From positions 124,001-188,000 of the forward strand of contig JNWL01000003.1 in assembly GCA_000716465.1 (NCBI GenBank): DNA of 64,000 nucleotides, written 5' to 3'. Shown in pieces: positions 17,416 to 27,099 of the stretch; the first letter of the stretch is position 1, and the number at the start of each line of letters is the position of its first letter. The translations under genes and the position numbers were made by a program. The DNA comes from Streptomyces bikiniensis (GTDB lineage: Bacteria; Actinomycetota; Actinomycetes; Streptomycetales; Streptomycetaceae). The notes below the pieces were generated by a model, which saw nothing but the letters and a program-made list of their open reading frames with translations, had not been told where the DNA came from and did no database searches.

Positions 17416-18402
17416 TCAGCGCGGCTCCGGGTCCGGCCACGCGCGCGGGTACGGCACCCGCAGCGATCCGGCCGGTACGGGGGTGTGCGGGGCGGCCGCG
17501 CGCAGGCGCCCGTCCCGCAGGACGACGGCGCCGCTGCCGAGCATGGACGTGACCAGCTCGCCGGCCAGGGCCTCCGGCGCGAGGCCCAGGAGCCGGGCCG
17601 CGTCGGTCAGCCAGGCCCGTGCGAGCAGATAGGGCTCGACCTCGCCGGACGGGACGCCGTCGCGGATCATCAGGGCGAACGCGAAGATCCGGCGGGCGCC
17701 GTACCAGACGGCCCCGGCGGGGTCGTCGACGAGGCGCTGCGCCCGGCGCAGGGCGGCGGCGAAGGCGGCGCCGGAGTCGGCGGGGACCGGGCCGTGGGAC
17801 GGCAGGACCACGCGCGGGGCGAGGTCGGCCATCCGCTTCAGGGAGGCCAGCGCGGTGGTGGCCGCCCCGGGGCCGTCGAGGGCGAGGTTCACCCAGCCGA
17901 CGTCGTAGTCCGAAAGGGCGTCCCCGACCACGAGCAGCCCCTCGTCCGGCTGCCACAGGGCCAGGTGGCCCGGGGTGTGCCCGGGGGTGCGGACGACCTC
18001 CCAGTCGGCGTCGCCGAGCCGGAGCACCTGCCCGTCGTCGAGCGACACGTCGACAGTGTACGGGGCCACCGGCTGGTCCAGGTACTCCGCCGCGCAGCAG
18101 CCCGGGTCCCGGCGCGCGATCGCCTCGGCCTCCGGCGCCCCGGCGGCGACGCCCGCGCCCCGCGCCTGGAGGAGGGCGTTGCCTCCGACGTGGTCGGAGT
18201 GCCAGTGGGTGTTCACGACGAGCTCGACCCGTCCGGCCCGCTCGCCGGCCCAGGCGGCGGTCTCCTCGGCGTGCCCCGTGAAACCGGAGTCGACCAGGGC
18301 CGGCCGCCGCCCGTGGAGCAGCAGCGTGCTGGCGTCGGGGAAGGGCCGCTGCCACCAGGTCGCCCAGGAGGGCAGCGGGGGTGGGGCCTGCCGCGCGCTC
18401 AC
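17416..18402 (-). CDS. MBL-fold metallo-hydrolase
   Basis: 328 aa; GTG 18402 with GGAAGAGG upstream. The metal-binding motif is [11 protein letters not shown], with further ligands in [13 protein letters not shown], the GDALSDYD aspartate and the LPSHGP histidine, so a dinuclear Zn site is complete. The C-terminal third is helical. Family members hydrolyse thioesters, lactones or similar bonds; the substrate is not predictable. Its 3' side abuts the DUF2071 remnant. Confidence 0.87.
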   Translation of the reverse strand: MSARQAPPPLPSWATWWQRPFPDASTLLLHGRRPALVDSGFTGHAEETAAWAGERAGRVELVVNTHWHSDHVGGNALLQARGAGVAAGAPEAEAIARRDPGCCAAEYLDQPVAPYTVDVSLDDGQVLRLGDADWEVVRTPGHTPGHLALWQPDEGLLVVGDALSDYDVGWVNLALDGPGAATTALASLKRMADLAPRVVLPSHGPVPADSGAAFAAALRRAQRLVDDPAGAVWYGARRIFAFALMIRDGVPSGEVEPYLLARAWLTDAARLLGLAPEALAGELVTSMLGSGAVVLRDGRLRAAAPHTPVPAGSLRVPYPRAWPDPEPR

Positions 18403-18743
18403 CGTCCGGCCTCTTCCGGCTGTATCCGGTTCTCCACGTGCTCTCCTCCGACGGACGTCACGGCCAACGGGCGCACGGGCGGCCCGGGTTCACCACCTCG
18501 GAACCGCCCACCCCCGGCGATCATCATGACACCGCCCCGGCGCCCGGGGACCGACGGCCGGCCACGGGGGCAGCGGGACACCGGCACCAGGAGACAGGGA
18601 CCGGGGTCAAGGCCAGTGCCAGGGCCAGTGCCAGGGCCAGGGCCAGGACCGGGGCCGGACCGGGGCCCAGGAGAGCGGCGCGCCCCTCCACCCTTGTTGC
18701 ACATATATTGCAGTTGCAGAGGCTATGCAGAAGGAGTGGAGCG
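18403..18743 (+). promoter_or_regulatory. tsaD upstream region with promoter and minisatellite
   Basis: No gene. At 18605-18645 a short tandem of ggccagtgcca/gggcca units occurs. Near the gene, -10-like TATATT (18704-18709) lies about 35 bp before the GTG, and TTGCA occurs three times at 18697-18718, making a partial palindrome. The 11-mer TTGCACATATA here also occurs in the MFS promoter near 6.2 kb. Confidence 0.4.
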
Positions 18744-19814
18744 GTGAACGGACCAGTAGTCCTCGGGATCGAGTCCTCGTGCGACGAGACCGGGGCGGGG
18801 ATCGTGCGGGACGGGAAGCTGCTCGCGCACGTCGTCGCGACCAGCATGGACGAGCACGCGCGGTTCGGCGGGGTCGTGCCCGAGATCGCCGCCCGGGCGC
18901 ACCTGCACTCCTTCAACCCGGTCGTCCGGGAAGCGCTCGATCGGGCCGGCCTGCGGCTGAACCAGATCGACGCGGTCGCCGTCACCACAGGACCCGGCCT
19001 CTCCGGCGCCCTCCAGGTCGGCCTCGCCGGGGCGAAGACGCTGGCCTACGCCGCCGGAGTCCCGCTCTACGGGGTGCACCACCTCGCCGGGCACGTCGCC
19101 GCCGACACCCTGGAGCACGGTCCGCTGCCCAGCCCCTGCGTCGTCCTCGTCGTCTCCGGCGGCCACACCTCCCTCCTCCTGGTCCGGGACCTCGTCCGCG
19201 AGCCGATCCTGCACCTGGGCGACACCCTGGACGACGCGGCGGGGGAGTGCTTCGACAAGGTCGCCCGCATCCTCGGCCTGCCCTACCCCGGCGGGCCCGC
19301 CGTCGACCGGGCCGCCCGGGACGGCGACCCGCGCGCGGTCGACTTCCCCCGGCCGCTGACCCGCGGCGGGGACGACCCGTACGCCTTCTCCTTCTCCGGC
19401 CTGAAGACCGCCGCCGCCCGCTGGGTCGAGAAGCACCGCGCCCGGGGGATCGGCGTCCCCGTCGCCGACGGCGCCGCCGCCCTCCAGGAGGCCGTCGCCG
19501 ACGTCCTCAGCCGCAAGGCCCTCGCCGCCTGCCGGGCGTACGACGTCAAGACGCTGATCGTGGTCGGCGGCGTCGCCGCGAACTCCCGGGTCCGCACCCT
19601 CACCGAGCAGCGGTGCGCCGCCGCCGGGGTCGAGCTGCGCGTCCCGCCGATGACCCTGTGCACCGACAACGGCGCCATGATCGCCGCCGTCGGCGACCTC
19701 CTCGTACGCTCGGGAGCGGAGCCCGCCCCGCTGGACGTGTCCATCGACCCCTCCGCGCCCCTGGAGTACGCCTCCCTGACCCCGCTTCCCGCCCCCTCCG
19801 CCCGGGCCGCCTGA
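18744..19814 (+). CDS. tsaD: tRNA N6-adenosine threonylcarbamoyltransferase (TsaD), probable second copy
   Basis: 356 aa; GTG 18744 follows GAAGGAGTGGAG. Clear ASKHA/Kae1 signatures: [15 protein letters not shown], the metal ligands in [52 protein letters not shown] and [10 protein letters not shown] with LCTDNGAM near the end. TsaD transfers threonylcarbamoyl to A37 of ANN-decoding tRNAs. The usual Streptomyces tsaD lies with tsaE-alr-tsaB-rimI; here none of these is present and the next gene is alaS. Sequence details (for example [14 protein letters not shown] and [14 protein letters not shown]) also differ from the housekeeping type I know. I infer a paralogue. Confidence 0.9.
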   Translation: MNGPVVLGIESSCDETGAGIVRDGKLLAHVVATSMDEHARFGGVVPEIAARAHLHSFNPVVREALDRAGLRLNQIDAVAVTTGPGLSGALQVGLAGAKTLAYAAGVPLYGVHHLAGHVAADTLEHGPLPSPCVVLVVSGGHTSLLLVRDLVREPILHLGDTLDDAAGECFDKVARILGLPYPGGPAVDRAARDGDPRAVDFPRPLTRGGDDPYAFSFSGLKTAAARWVEKHRARGIGVPVADGAAALQEAVADVLSRKALAACRAYDVKTLIVVGGVAANSRVRTLTEQRCAAAGVELRVPPMTLCTDNGAMIAAVGDLLVRSGAEPAPLDVSIDPSAPLEYASLTPLPAPSARAA

Positions 19815-19860
19815 CCGCCGCCCTCCACCGGAACCCGACCGTCTCCCTCCACCGGAAGCA

Positions 19861-22515
19861 GTGAGAACCTTGCGTACCGCCGACATCCGCCAGCGCTTCC
19901 TCGACTACTTCGCCGCCCGGGGACACACCGTCGTGCCCAGCGCGCCGCTGCCCACCCCCGACCCCACCCTGCTGTTCGTCAACGCCGGCATGGTCCCCTT
20001 CAAGCCGTACTTCACCGGCGAGGCGGCCCCCCTGTGGCAGCGGGCCACGAGCGTGCAGAAGTGCGTGCGGACCCTGGACATCGAGGAGGTCGGGAAGACC
20101 ACCCGGCACGGCTCCTTCTTCCAGATGAACGGCAACTTCTCCTTCGGGGACTACTTCAAGGAGGAGGCCGTCGCCTTCGCCTGGGACCTGTCCACCAAGC
20201 CGTGGGCCGAGGGCGGGTACGGGCTCGACCCCGAGAAGATCTGGGTCACCGTCCACCACTCCGACACCGACGCCCGCGGCATCTGGCGCGAGGTCGCCGG
20301 CCTGCCCGACGAGCGGATCGTGGCGCGCGGCGACGAGGACAACTTCTGGTCCATGGGCGTCCCCGGCCCCTGCGGACCCTGCTCCGAGCTGTACTACGAC
20401 CGCGGCCCGGCCCTCGGCCGCGAGGGCGGCCCCGCCGTCGACGAGGACCGGTACACCGAGTTCTGGAACCTCGTCTTCATGCAGTACGAGCGCGGCGAGG
20501 GCCCCGGCAAGAGCGGCTACCCGATCCTCGGCGGACTGCCCCGCCGCAACATCGACACCGGCATGGGCCTGGAGCGGATGGCCACCCTCCTCCAGGGCGT
20601 CGACAACCTCTACGAGATCGACGAGACCCGCCCCGTCCTCGACCGGGCCGCCACCCTCGCCGGCGTCCGCTACGGCGACGACGAGCGGGCCGACGTACGG
20701 CTCCGCGTGGTCGCCGATCACGTCCGCACCGCCCTCATGCTCCTCGCCGACGGCACCGCCCCCGGCAACGAGGGCCGCGGCTACGTCCTGCGCCGCATCC
20801 TGCGCCGCTCGGTCCGCTCCATGCGCCAGCTCGGCTTCCAGGACCCCGCCCTGCCCGAACTGCTGCCCGTCGCCCGCGACTGCATGGCCCCCGGCTACCC
20901 CGAGGTCGTCGCGTCCTACGCCCGGATCTCCGACCAGGCGTACGGCGAGGAGGACGCCTTCCGCGCCACCCTCAAGCAGGGCACCACTGTCCTGGACACC
21001 GCCGTCGCCGGGGTGAAGGCGGACGGCGGCCGCTCGCTGCCCGGCGCACAGGCCTTCCTCCTCCACGACACCTACGGCTTCCCCATCGACCTCACCCTGG
21101 AGATGGCCGCCGAGCAGGGCGTCGAGGTCGACCGCGAGGGCTTCACCGCCCTCATGAACGAGCAGCGCGAGCGGGCCCGCGCGGACGCCCGCGCCCGCAA
21201 GTCCGGCGGCACCGCGGACACCGCCGCCCTCCGCACCGTCCTGGACGCCCACGGCCCGACCGACTGGCGGGCGTGGGACACCCTCACCACCGAGTCCCGC
21301 GTCCTCGCGCTCCTCGGCGCCGAGGGCCCCGTCCCGGTGGCCCGCACCGGCGACCTCGTCACCGTCGTCCTCGACCGCACCCCCTTCTACGCCGAGTCCG
21401 GCGGCCAGGACAGCGACGCGGGCCTGCTCTCCGGGGCCTCGGTGGAGGCCGAGGTCGTGGACGTCCAGCGGCCCCTGCCCGGCCTCGTCGTCCACCGGGT
21501 CAGGATCACGGCCGGCGAACTGGCCGTGGACGACACCGTGCACGCCGCCGTCGACCCCGAATGGCGCCTCGGCGCCCGCCAGGCCCACTCCGGCACCCAC
21601 GTCCTGCACGCCGCCCTGCGCGAGGTCCTCGGCCCCACCGCCCTCCAGTCCGGCTCCTACAACCGGCCCGGCCACCTCCGCCTCGACTTCCCCTGGCGCG
21701 GCGCCCTCTCCCCGGCCGTCCGGAGCGAGGTCGAGGAGGCCGCCAACCGGGCCCTGCGCCGCGACCTGCCCGTCACCGTCCGCTGGACGACCCTGCCCGA
21801 GGCCAAGGAGCTCGGCGCGCTCGCCCTCTTCGACGAGACGTACGGGGAGAAGGTCCGGGTCGTGGAGATCGGCGGCCCCTGGTCCCGCGAGCTGTGCGGC
21901 GGCACCCACGTCGACCACGCCTCCCAGATCGGCACGGTCGCCCTCACCGCCGAGTCCTCCGTCGGCGCCGGCATGCGCCGCCTGGAGGCCGCCGTCGGCA
22001 TCGAGGGCTTCGGCTACCTCGCCCGCGAGCGCGACCTCGTGGGCCGGATCGCCGAGCAGCTGAACGCGCCCCGTACCGAACTGCCCGAGAAGATCGCCGG
22101 CCTCCTCGACCGGCTCAAGGCCGCCGACCGCGAGAACGCCCGCCTCAAGGCCAGGGCCACGGCGGGCCGCGCCGCCGACCTCGCCGGACGGGCCGTCGAG
22201 GCGGGGGACACCCTCGTCGTCACCGCGACCGTCGACGGCGCCGCCGACGAGGCCCGCGCCCTCGCCCTCGCGGTCCGCGACCGCCTCCCGCACGGGCGCC
22301 CCGGCCTGGTCGCCGTCGCCACCTCCTCGGGCGGACTCGTCCTCACCGTCAACGCCCCGGCCCGTGAGGCCGGCCGGAACGCCTCCGCGACCGTCAAGCG
22401 GCTCCTCGGCGGCCGGGGCGGCGGTTCCCCGGAGATCGCCCAGGGCGGAGGCGTCCCCGCCGGGGACCTGGCCGCGATCCTGGCGGACCTCCCCCGGGTC
22501 GTGGCCGGCGGCTGA
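19861..22515 (+). CDS. alaS: Alanyl-tRNA synthetase, probable second copy
   Basis: 884 aa, full length. GTG 19861 starts it; TTG 19870 (MRTADIRQRF) is an alternative with no better SD. Catalytic class II motifs are visible (RATSVQKCVRTLDIEEVGKTTRHGSFFQMNGNFSFGDYF read in segments; DTGMGLERMA), as are the editing-domain Zn ligands HSGTH and CGGTH, then a helical linker and C-Ala domain. It follows tsaD by 46 bp, so one transcript is likely, and is closed by a strong hairpin. Charging and editing both look intact. A spare AlaRS could serve as resistance to an AlaRS inhibitor or for a special growth state (inference). Confidence 0.9.
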   Translation: MRTLRTADIRQRFLDYFAARGHTVVPSAPLPTPDPTLLFVNAGMVPFKPYFTGEAAPLWQRATSVQKCVRTLDIEEVGKTTRHGSFFQMNGNFSFGDYFKEEAVAFAWDLSTKPWAEGGYGLDPEKIWVTVHHSDTDARGIWREVAGLPDERIVARGDEDNFWSMGVPGPCGPCSELYYDRGPALGREGGPAVDEDRYTEFWNLVFMQYERGEGPGKSGYPILGGLPRRNIDTGMGLERMATLLQGVDNLYEIDETRPVLDRAATLAGVRYGDDERADVRLRVVADHVRTALMLLADGTAPGNEGRGYVLRRILRRSVRSMRQLGFQDPALPELLPVARDCMAPGYPEVVASYARISDQAYGEEDAFRATLKQGTTVLDTAVAGVKADGGRSLPGAQAFLLHDTYGFPIDLTLEMAAEQGVEVDREGFTALMNEQRERARADARARKSGGTADTAALRTVLDAHGPTDWRAWDTLTTESRVLALLGAEGPVPVARTGDLVTVVLDRTPFYAESGGQDSDAGLLSGASVEAEVVDVQRPLPGLVVHRVRITAGELAVDDTVHAAVDPEWRLGARQAHSGTHVLHAALREVLGPTALQSGSYNRPGHLRLDFPWRGALSPAVRSEVEEAANRALRRDLPVTVRWTTLPEAKELGALALFDETYGEKVRVVEIGGPWSRELCGGTHVDHASQIGTVALTAESSVGAGMRRLEAAVGIEGFGYLARERDLVGRIAEQLNAPRTELPEKIAGLLDRLKAADRENARLKARATAGRAADLAGRAVEAGDTLVVTATVDGAADEARALALAVRDRLPHGRPGLVAVATSSGGLVLTVNAPAREAGRNASATVKRLLGGRGGGSPEIAQGGGVPAGDLAAILADLPRVVAGG

Positions 22516-22521
22516 ACCGGC

Positions 22522-22577
22522 GGCCCCGGCTTCCGCGCCCGCATCCGCGCTCGGCCCCGGGCGCGGAAGCGGGGGCC
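22522..22577 (+). terminator. Strong hairpin after alaS
   Basis: Core arms of 12 perfect bp (22529-22540 and 22559-22570), extended by further G-C pairs after one mismatch; loop 18 nt. Begins 7 bp after the alaS stop. Confidence 0.8.
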
Positions 22578-22884
22578 GGGTGACCTTCTCCACGGGAGGC
22601 CTTCTCCACGGCCGACCACTTGCGCGCGTGACCATTTACGCGTGTGACACCGGGCGTAGCAGGCCCGTAACACCGGGCCGGGAGACTTCTCGGCATCGCG
22701 CAGCACCCGGAGGCCCCGATGGGGGCCGGGGGCTGCCAGTTCACGACGCGTCGGCAGCAAGGCCGTGCGCGAGCGTGCCCGGTCCGCCGAGCGGACCGGT
22801 GGAAGCGCCGGGGGCGGTGACCGCGCTTCGTTCCCCCGCGCGTCCGGCACGGTCCGGGACGCGCCCCGAACAGGGAGAACCACG
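22578..22884 (+). promoter_or_regulatory. Upstream region of the 2-oxoglutarate oxygenase
   Basis: No gene seen. Short direct repeats occur: (t)tctccacg(g) at 22588 and 22609, and gtgacaccgggc / gtaacaccgggc at 22644 and 22670, the latter spaced about 27 bp. These may be half-sites of a regulator, but no clear -10/-35 pair was found. Confidence 0.3.
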
Positions 22885-23898
22885 TTGACCACCCAGCACC
22901 ACGACCCGCGCACCCCGAACGCCGAGGCGGAGCTCGCCAGGGAGCGGCGCATGGGCCGCGCCACGGGCACCGCGACGGCGGCCCGGGAGATCAAGGTCGT
23001 CGATCTGACGGACTTCGAGGACCGGCGCGCCCCGATCACCGAGGAGCTGTGGCAGGCCGCCACGGAGACCGGCTTCTTCCAGCTCTCCGGACACGGACTC
23101 ACCCGCGCCGAGACCGACGCCGCGTTCGCGGCGGCCGAGGCCTACTTCGCGCTGCCGGAGGAGACCAAGCGCGGGCACGCGCTGAAGAAGGGGCTCAACG
23201 CGGGCTGGGAGTACCGCAGCCAGGTGCGCCCCTCCACCGGTACGCCGGACGAGAAGGAGTCGTACCAGCTCACCCGCCCGCACATGGCGGGCCTGTGGCC
23301 CGGCGAGGAGGAGCTGCCCGGGTTCCGCGACACGCTCCTGTCCTTCGAGGCGCGCTGCCACGCCCTCGCCCAGCGGGTCCTGTCCTGCTTCGCCGAACGC
23401 CTCGGATTCGAGCGGGACTTCTTCGCCGAGCGCCACGACCCGGCCGGTCCGCTGCACCAGAGCACGCTGCGGCTGCTGCACTACTACGCGGTCCCCGAGG
23501 CGGCCCGCGGGCGGTCCGACGGCGCCTGGCGGGCCGGCGCGCACACCGACTTCGACTGCCTGACCCTGCTGTTCCAGCGGGACGGACAGGACGGACTGCA
23601 GGTCTGCCCCGGTGGCGAGGCCGACACCCGGGCCTGGACCCCGGTGCCCGCCCGATCCGACCTCGTGACCTGCAACATCGGCGACATGCTGATGCGGTGG
23701 AGCGGCGACCGGCTCCTGTCCAACTTCCACCGCGTCGCCCCGCCCGCGCCCGACGGCGACCAGGGGCCGCGCTACTCGATCGCCTACTTCGCGCAGGCCG
23801 ACCGGGACGCCGTGATCACCTCGCCGGACGGGCGTTACGCGCCGATCACCGCCGAGGACTACCTGCGGCAGCGCATCGCCGCCAACTTCGGCGGCTGA
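22885..23898 (+). CDS. 2-oxoglutarate/Fe(II)-dependent oxygenase (isopenicillin N synthase-like)
   Basis: 337 aa. TTG 22885 was chosen because GGGAG lies 8 bases upstream; the next in-frame ATG (MGRATGT) has no SD. The DIOX N-domain (IKVVDLTDFEDRR, GFFQLSGHG) is followed by the double-stranded beta-helix with the facial triad HTDFD...NFHRV and the RYSIAYF Arg-x-Ser that holds 2-oxoglutarate. Chemistry is hydroxylation or oxidative ring change of a small molecule. A hairpin at 23936-23973 separates it from the deaminase and permease, but the three probably serve one nucleobase pathway (inference). Confidence 0.87.
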   Translation: MTTQHHDPRTPNAEAELARERRMGRATGTATAAREIKVVDLTDFEDRRAPITEELWQAATETGFFQLSGHGLTRAETDAAFAAAEAYFALPEETKRGHALKKGLNAGWEYRSQVRPSTGTPDEKESYQLTRPHMAGLWPGEEELPGFRDTLLSFEARCHALAQRVLSCFAERLGFERDFFAERHDPAGPLHQSTLRLLHYYAVPEAARGRSDGAWRAGAHTDFDCLTLLFQRDGQDGLQVCPGGEADTRAWTPVPARSDLVTCNIGDMLMRWSGDRLLSNFHRVAPPAPDGDQGPRYSIAYFAQADRDAVITSPDGRYAPITAEDYLRQRIAANFGG

Positions 23899-23935
23899 AC
23901 CCCGCCTTCCCCCCTCGTCTCTCCTCCCGGAGGCC

Positions 23936-23973
23936 GGCCGCCGCGCCCGCAGTCACGCGCGGGCCGCGGCGGC
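23936..23973 (+). terminator. Hairpin between oxygenase and deaminase
   Basis: Arms 23936-23950 and 23959-23973 with one bulged base, loop 8 nt; sits in the 112-bp gap. Confidence 0.6.
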
Positions 23974-24010
23974 GGTCCCGGCATCCCCGGATCGAAAGCG
24001 GGGCACGCCC

Positions 24011-25492
24011 ATGCCCGAACAGTCTCCCCACCCCCTGCCCGACTCCCTGGCCGGCTCTCGGCCCCCGTCGCGCCCCTGCGCGCTGCTGCTGTCCGGCGCC
24101 CAGGTCGTCACCGTCGACGACGAGCGGACCGTGTACACCTCCGGCTCGGTGGCCGTCGACGGCGACCGGATCGTCGACGTCGGCCCGGCCCGCGAGGTCG
24201 AGGCCCGCTGGAGCCCCCGCCGCACCGTCGACTGCCGGGGCCGCGCGATCCTGCCCGGCTTCACCGACGCCCACACCCACCTCTTCCAGTCCTTCGCCCG
24301 CGGCATCGGCGACGGCGAGCCGATCCGGCCCTGGCTCAACCACTTCATGTGGCCCTACGCCGTCCACCTCGACGCGGAGGACGCCCTCACCGCCGTGCGC
24401 CTGGGCGCCGTCGAGGCGGCCCGGGCCGGCATCACCACCGTCGTCGACCACCACTACGCGCCCACCGACCCCGAGACCGTCCTCGCCGTGGCCGACGCGA
24501 TCGAGGAGGTCGGGCTGCGCGGCGCGGTCGCCCGGGGCATGACCGGCGACCGTACGAAGATCGCCGACGCGCGCGGCCTGCCCGACGCGCTGTACCGCCA
24601 CGGCACCGCCGAGGACCTGGAGCTGACCCGGCAGTGCATGGCGGCCCGCGGCCCCGACGCGCGCGTCCGGGTCTGGCCGGCCCCGCTCAACCTCTCCTAC
24701 GGCGACCGGGACCTGGTGCGCGGCGCGGTCGCCCTGGCCCGGGAGCACGGGGTCCGCTGGCACACCCACTGCAGCGAGGGCGCCGGGGATCCGCTGAGCT
24801 ACCTGGAGGCCCACGGCGTCCGCCCGGTGACCTGGCTGGCGCGCGAGGGCCTGCTCGACGCGCGGGCGACGCTCGCCCACGCCGTCTGGCTGGACGAGGA
24901 GGAGACGGCCGCGGTCGGCGCGGCGGGCGCCGGCGTCGCCCACAACCCCTGCTCCAACGCCTATCTGGCCTCCGGCACGATGCCCTGGCTGCCGCTGCGG
25001 GAGGCGGGCGCGGTCGTGGCCCTGGGCACGGACGGCCCGAGCGCCGGCGGGCGGCAGGACATGTTCGAGGTGATGAAGCAGACGCTGTTCGCGCAGCGGC
25101 TGGCCTCGCTCGACCCGGCCGGGGTGCGCTGCGAGGACGTCCTGGAGGCGGCCACCCGCGACGGGGCCCGGTACGCGGGCGTCCGGGACGCCGGCGCCGT
25201 CCGCCCCGGGGTCCTCGCGGACCTGGTGGTCGTGGACCTCTCGGGCACGGCGGTGCAGCCCGTGCACCGGGCCGTGTCGGCGCTGGTGTACGCGGCCCGG
25301 GCGGGCGACGTGGTGATGACGCTGGTCGGCGGGAGGGTCGTCTACGAGGACGGCCACTGCCCCGGCATCGACGAGGAGGCACTGGGCGCGCGGGCCCGCG
25401 AACGGGCGGCCCGCCTGGTGGAACGGGCCGGCTTCGGCCCACTGACCGTGCCGTGGCGGCACCGGGAGCGACGACTGGGGAGGACCTCATGA
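24011..25492 (+). CDS. Amidohydrolase, TrzA/SsnA-type (nucleobase or 8-oxoguanine deaminase-like)
   Basis: 493 aa. The TIM-barrel metal site is complete: HTHLF after the first strand, HTHCSEG in the middle, His in TLAHAVWLD, and the Asp in LGTDGPSAGG. The N-terminal small beta domain (LLSGAQVVTVDDERTVY) is typical of the hydroxydechloroatrazine / 8-oxoguanine / guanine deaminase group. The start ATG 24011 has a weak purine-rich leader. Its stop overlaps the permease start (ATGA), so the two are translationally coupled, pointing to uptake plus deamination of a purine or pyrimidine. Confidence 0.87.
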   Translation: MPEQSPHPLPDSLAGSRPPSRPCALLLSGAQVVTVDDERTVYTSGSVAVDGDRIVDVGPAREVEARWSPRRTVDCRGRAILPGFTDAHTHLFQSFARGIGDGEPIRPWLNHFMWPYAVHLDAEDALTAVRLGAVEAARAGITTVVDHHYAPTDPETVLAVADAIEEVGLRGAVARGMTGDRTKIADARGLPDALYRHGTAEDLELTRQCMAARGPDARVRVWPAPLNLSYGDRDLVRGAVALAREHGVRWHTHCSEGAGDPLSYLEAHGVRPVTWLAREGLLDARATLAHAVWLDEEETAAVGAAGAGVAHNPCSNAYLASGTMPWLPLREAGAVVALGTDGPSAGGRQDMFEVMKQTLFAQRLASLDPAGVRCEDVLEAATRDGARYAGVRDAGAVRPGVLADLVVVDLSGTAVQPVHRAVSALVYAARAGDVVMTLVGGRVVYEDGHCPGIDEEALGARARERAARLVERAGFGPLTVPWRHRERRLGRTS

Positions 25493-27051
25493 CGGATGTG
25501 ACACGAGCGCCGGGCGAGAACGCCACGACGGATGTGACACGAGCACCGGGCGAGAACGCCACGACGGATGCGGCGCGGCCGCCGGGTGGGGCCGCTGAGG
25601 GGGACGTGACGCGGCCGCCGACCGGGAGTGCCACTACGGGCGGCGCGAAGTCGCCGGACGGGACCGCCTCCCCGCGTCCCCCGCGCGTCGCCGGTCCCGC
25701 AGGCCCGGCCCCCGCCGGCGCCGCGCCCGCCCGGTGGCGGCTGGTGGCGCTCGGTCTGCAGCACGTGCTGGCCTTCTACGCGGGCGCCGTGGTCATGCCG
25801 CTGCTGGTGGCGCAGGGCATGGGGCTGTCCGAAGCCGACACCGCCTCGCTCGTGAACACCGCGCTGGTCGCCTGCGGCGTGGCGACCCTGTTGCAGACCG
25901 TGGGCCTGCCCGGCGTCGGCATCCGGCTGCCGGTGGTGCAGGGCATGTCGACGGCGGCCGTGCCGTCCCTGGTGTCCGTCGGCGTGGCGGCGGGGGGTGC
26001 GCGCGCCGGGCTGCCCACGGTGTTCGGGGCGGTGATCGCGGCCGGGTTCGTGCTCTTCCTGGTGGCCCCGGTCTTCGGCCGGCTGGTGCGCTTCTTCCCG
26101 CCCCTGGTCACCGGCACGATCGTCACCGTCGTCGGGGTGACCCTGATGGCGGTGGCCGCCCGGCAGGTGGGCGGCGGCGATCCGGGCGCGGCCGGCTTCG
26201 GGGCTCCCGTCCAGCTCGGTCTGGCCGCCGTCACGCTGGTGGTCGTCGTCGTGCTGTACCGGTTCGCGAAGGGCTTCGTCGCCTCGGTCGCCGTCCTGCT
26301 CGGCCTGGCGGCGGGCACGGTGGTCGCGGCGCTCGCCGGACGGGCCGACTTCTCCCGCGTCGGCGACGCCGCCTGGTTCGGGATGCAGGCCCCGCTGCAC
26401 TACGGAGCGCCCCGCTTCGACGTGATGGCGGTCCTCGCGATCGTCCTCGTCATGGTGATCATCGCGGTCGAGTCGATCGGCCAGTTCTTCGCCGTCGGGG
26501 AGATCGCCGGACGCGAGGTGGACGAGCGGTCCGTCGTCCGCGCGCTGCGCGCCGACGGTCTGGCCACGGTGGCGTCCGGACTGCTCAACTCCTTCCCCAC
26601 CACGGTCTACAGCCAGAACGTGGGGCTGCTGCGGCTGACCGGGGTGACGTCCCGCCGGGTCGTCGCGACCGGCGGGGTGATCATGCTGGTCCTCGGTACG
26701 GTCCCCAAGGTGGGCGCGGTGGTCGCGGCGATGCCGCCGGCCGTCCTGGGCGGCGCCACCGTCGTCCTGTTCTCGACGATCGCCGTCGTGGGGATGCAGA
26801 TCCTCGTCAAGGCCGACCTGTCGGGCGCGCGGAACACGGTCCTGGTGGCCGCGAGCCTCGGCATCGGCTTCCTGCCCACCGCGTATCCCCAGTTCGCCGA
26901 GCACATGCCGACCCGGCAGCTCCAAGTCCTCTTCGAGAGCGGCATCATGCTGGGGACGCTCACCGCGGTCGTCCTCAACCTGTTCTTCCACCACCTTCCG
27001 TCGTGGCGAGGGTCCCGTCCCGGCGCGACGCCCGCGACCGACGCGGTCTGA
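25489..27051 (+). CDS. Xanthine/uracil permease family transporter (NCS2)
   Basis: 520 aa. ATG 25489 overlaps the upstream stop. The first ~75 residues are hydrophilic and contain an in-frame repeat of TDVTRAPGENAT (two full copies and part of a third), then LGLQHVLAFYAGAVVMPLL starts the usual 12-14 membrane segments. The NCS2 signatures AVESIGQFFAVGEI and NSFPTTVYSQNVGLL (substrate-binding helix region) are intact. Predicted proton symporter for xanthine, uric acid or uracil. The extended N-terminus is unusual for the family. Confidence 0.9.
   Translation: MTDVTRAPGENATTDVTRAPGENATTDAARPPGGAAEGDVTRPPTGSATTGGAKSPDGTASPRPPRVAGPAGPAPAGAAPARWRLVALGLQHVLAFYAGAVVMPLLVAQGMGLSEADTASLVNTALVACGVATLLQTVGLPGVGIRLPVVQGMSTAAVPSLVSVGVAAGGARAGLPTVFGAVIAAGFVLFLVAPVFGRLVRFFPPLVTGTIVTVVGVTLMAVAARQVGGGDPGAAGFGAPVQLGLAAVTLVVVVVLYRFAKGFVASVAVLLGLAAGTVVAALAGRADFSRVGDAAWFGMQAPLHYGAPRFDVMAVLAIVLVMVIIAVESIGQFFAVGEIAGREVDERSVVRALRADGLATVASGLLNSFPTTVYSQNVGLLRLTGVTSRRVVATGGVIMLVLGTVPKVGAVVAAMPPAVLGGATVVLFSTIAVVGMQILVKADLSGARNTVLVAASLGIGFLPTAYPQFAEHMPTRQLQVLFESGIMLGTLTAVVLNLFFHHLPSWRGSRPGATPATDAV
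25492..25563. repeat. 36-bp in-frame repeat at the permease N-terminus
   Basis: Two nearly identical 36-bp copies (one base differs), followed by a partial third. Encodes a 12-residue hydrophilic unit, so copy-number change would not break the frame. Confidence 0.85.
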
Positions 27052-27057
27052 GCGGAA

Positions 27058-27094
27058 GGCCGGCCGGGCGGGGGAGACCCCCGCCCGGCCGGCC
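27058..27094. terminator. Perfect 17-bp hairpin between permease and echA remnant
   Basis: Arms 27058-27074 and 27078-27094 with loop aga, immediately after the permease stop. It can stop transcription from both sides. Confidence 0.85.
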
Positions 27095-27099
27095 ACGCG

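Noticed and set aside
19600..22635. A ~1000-codon minus-strand frame across tsaD and alaS
   Set aside because: The plus-strand proteins have clear full-length family matches; the minus frame has no motif.
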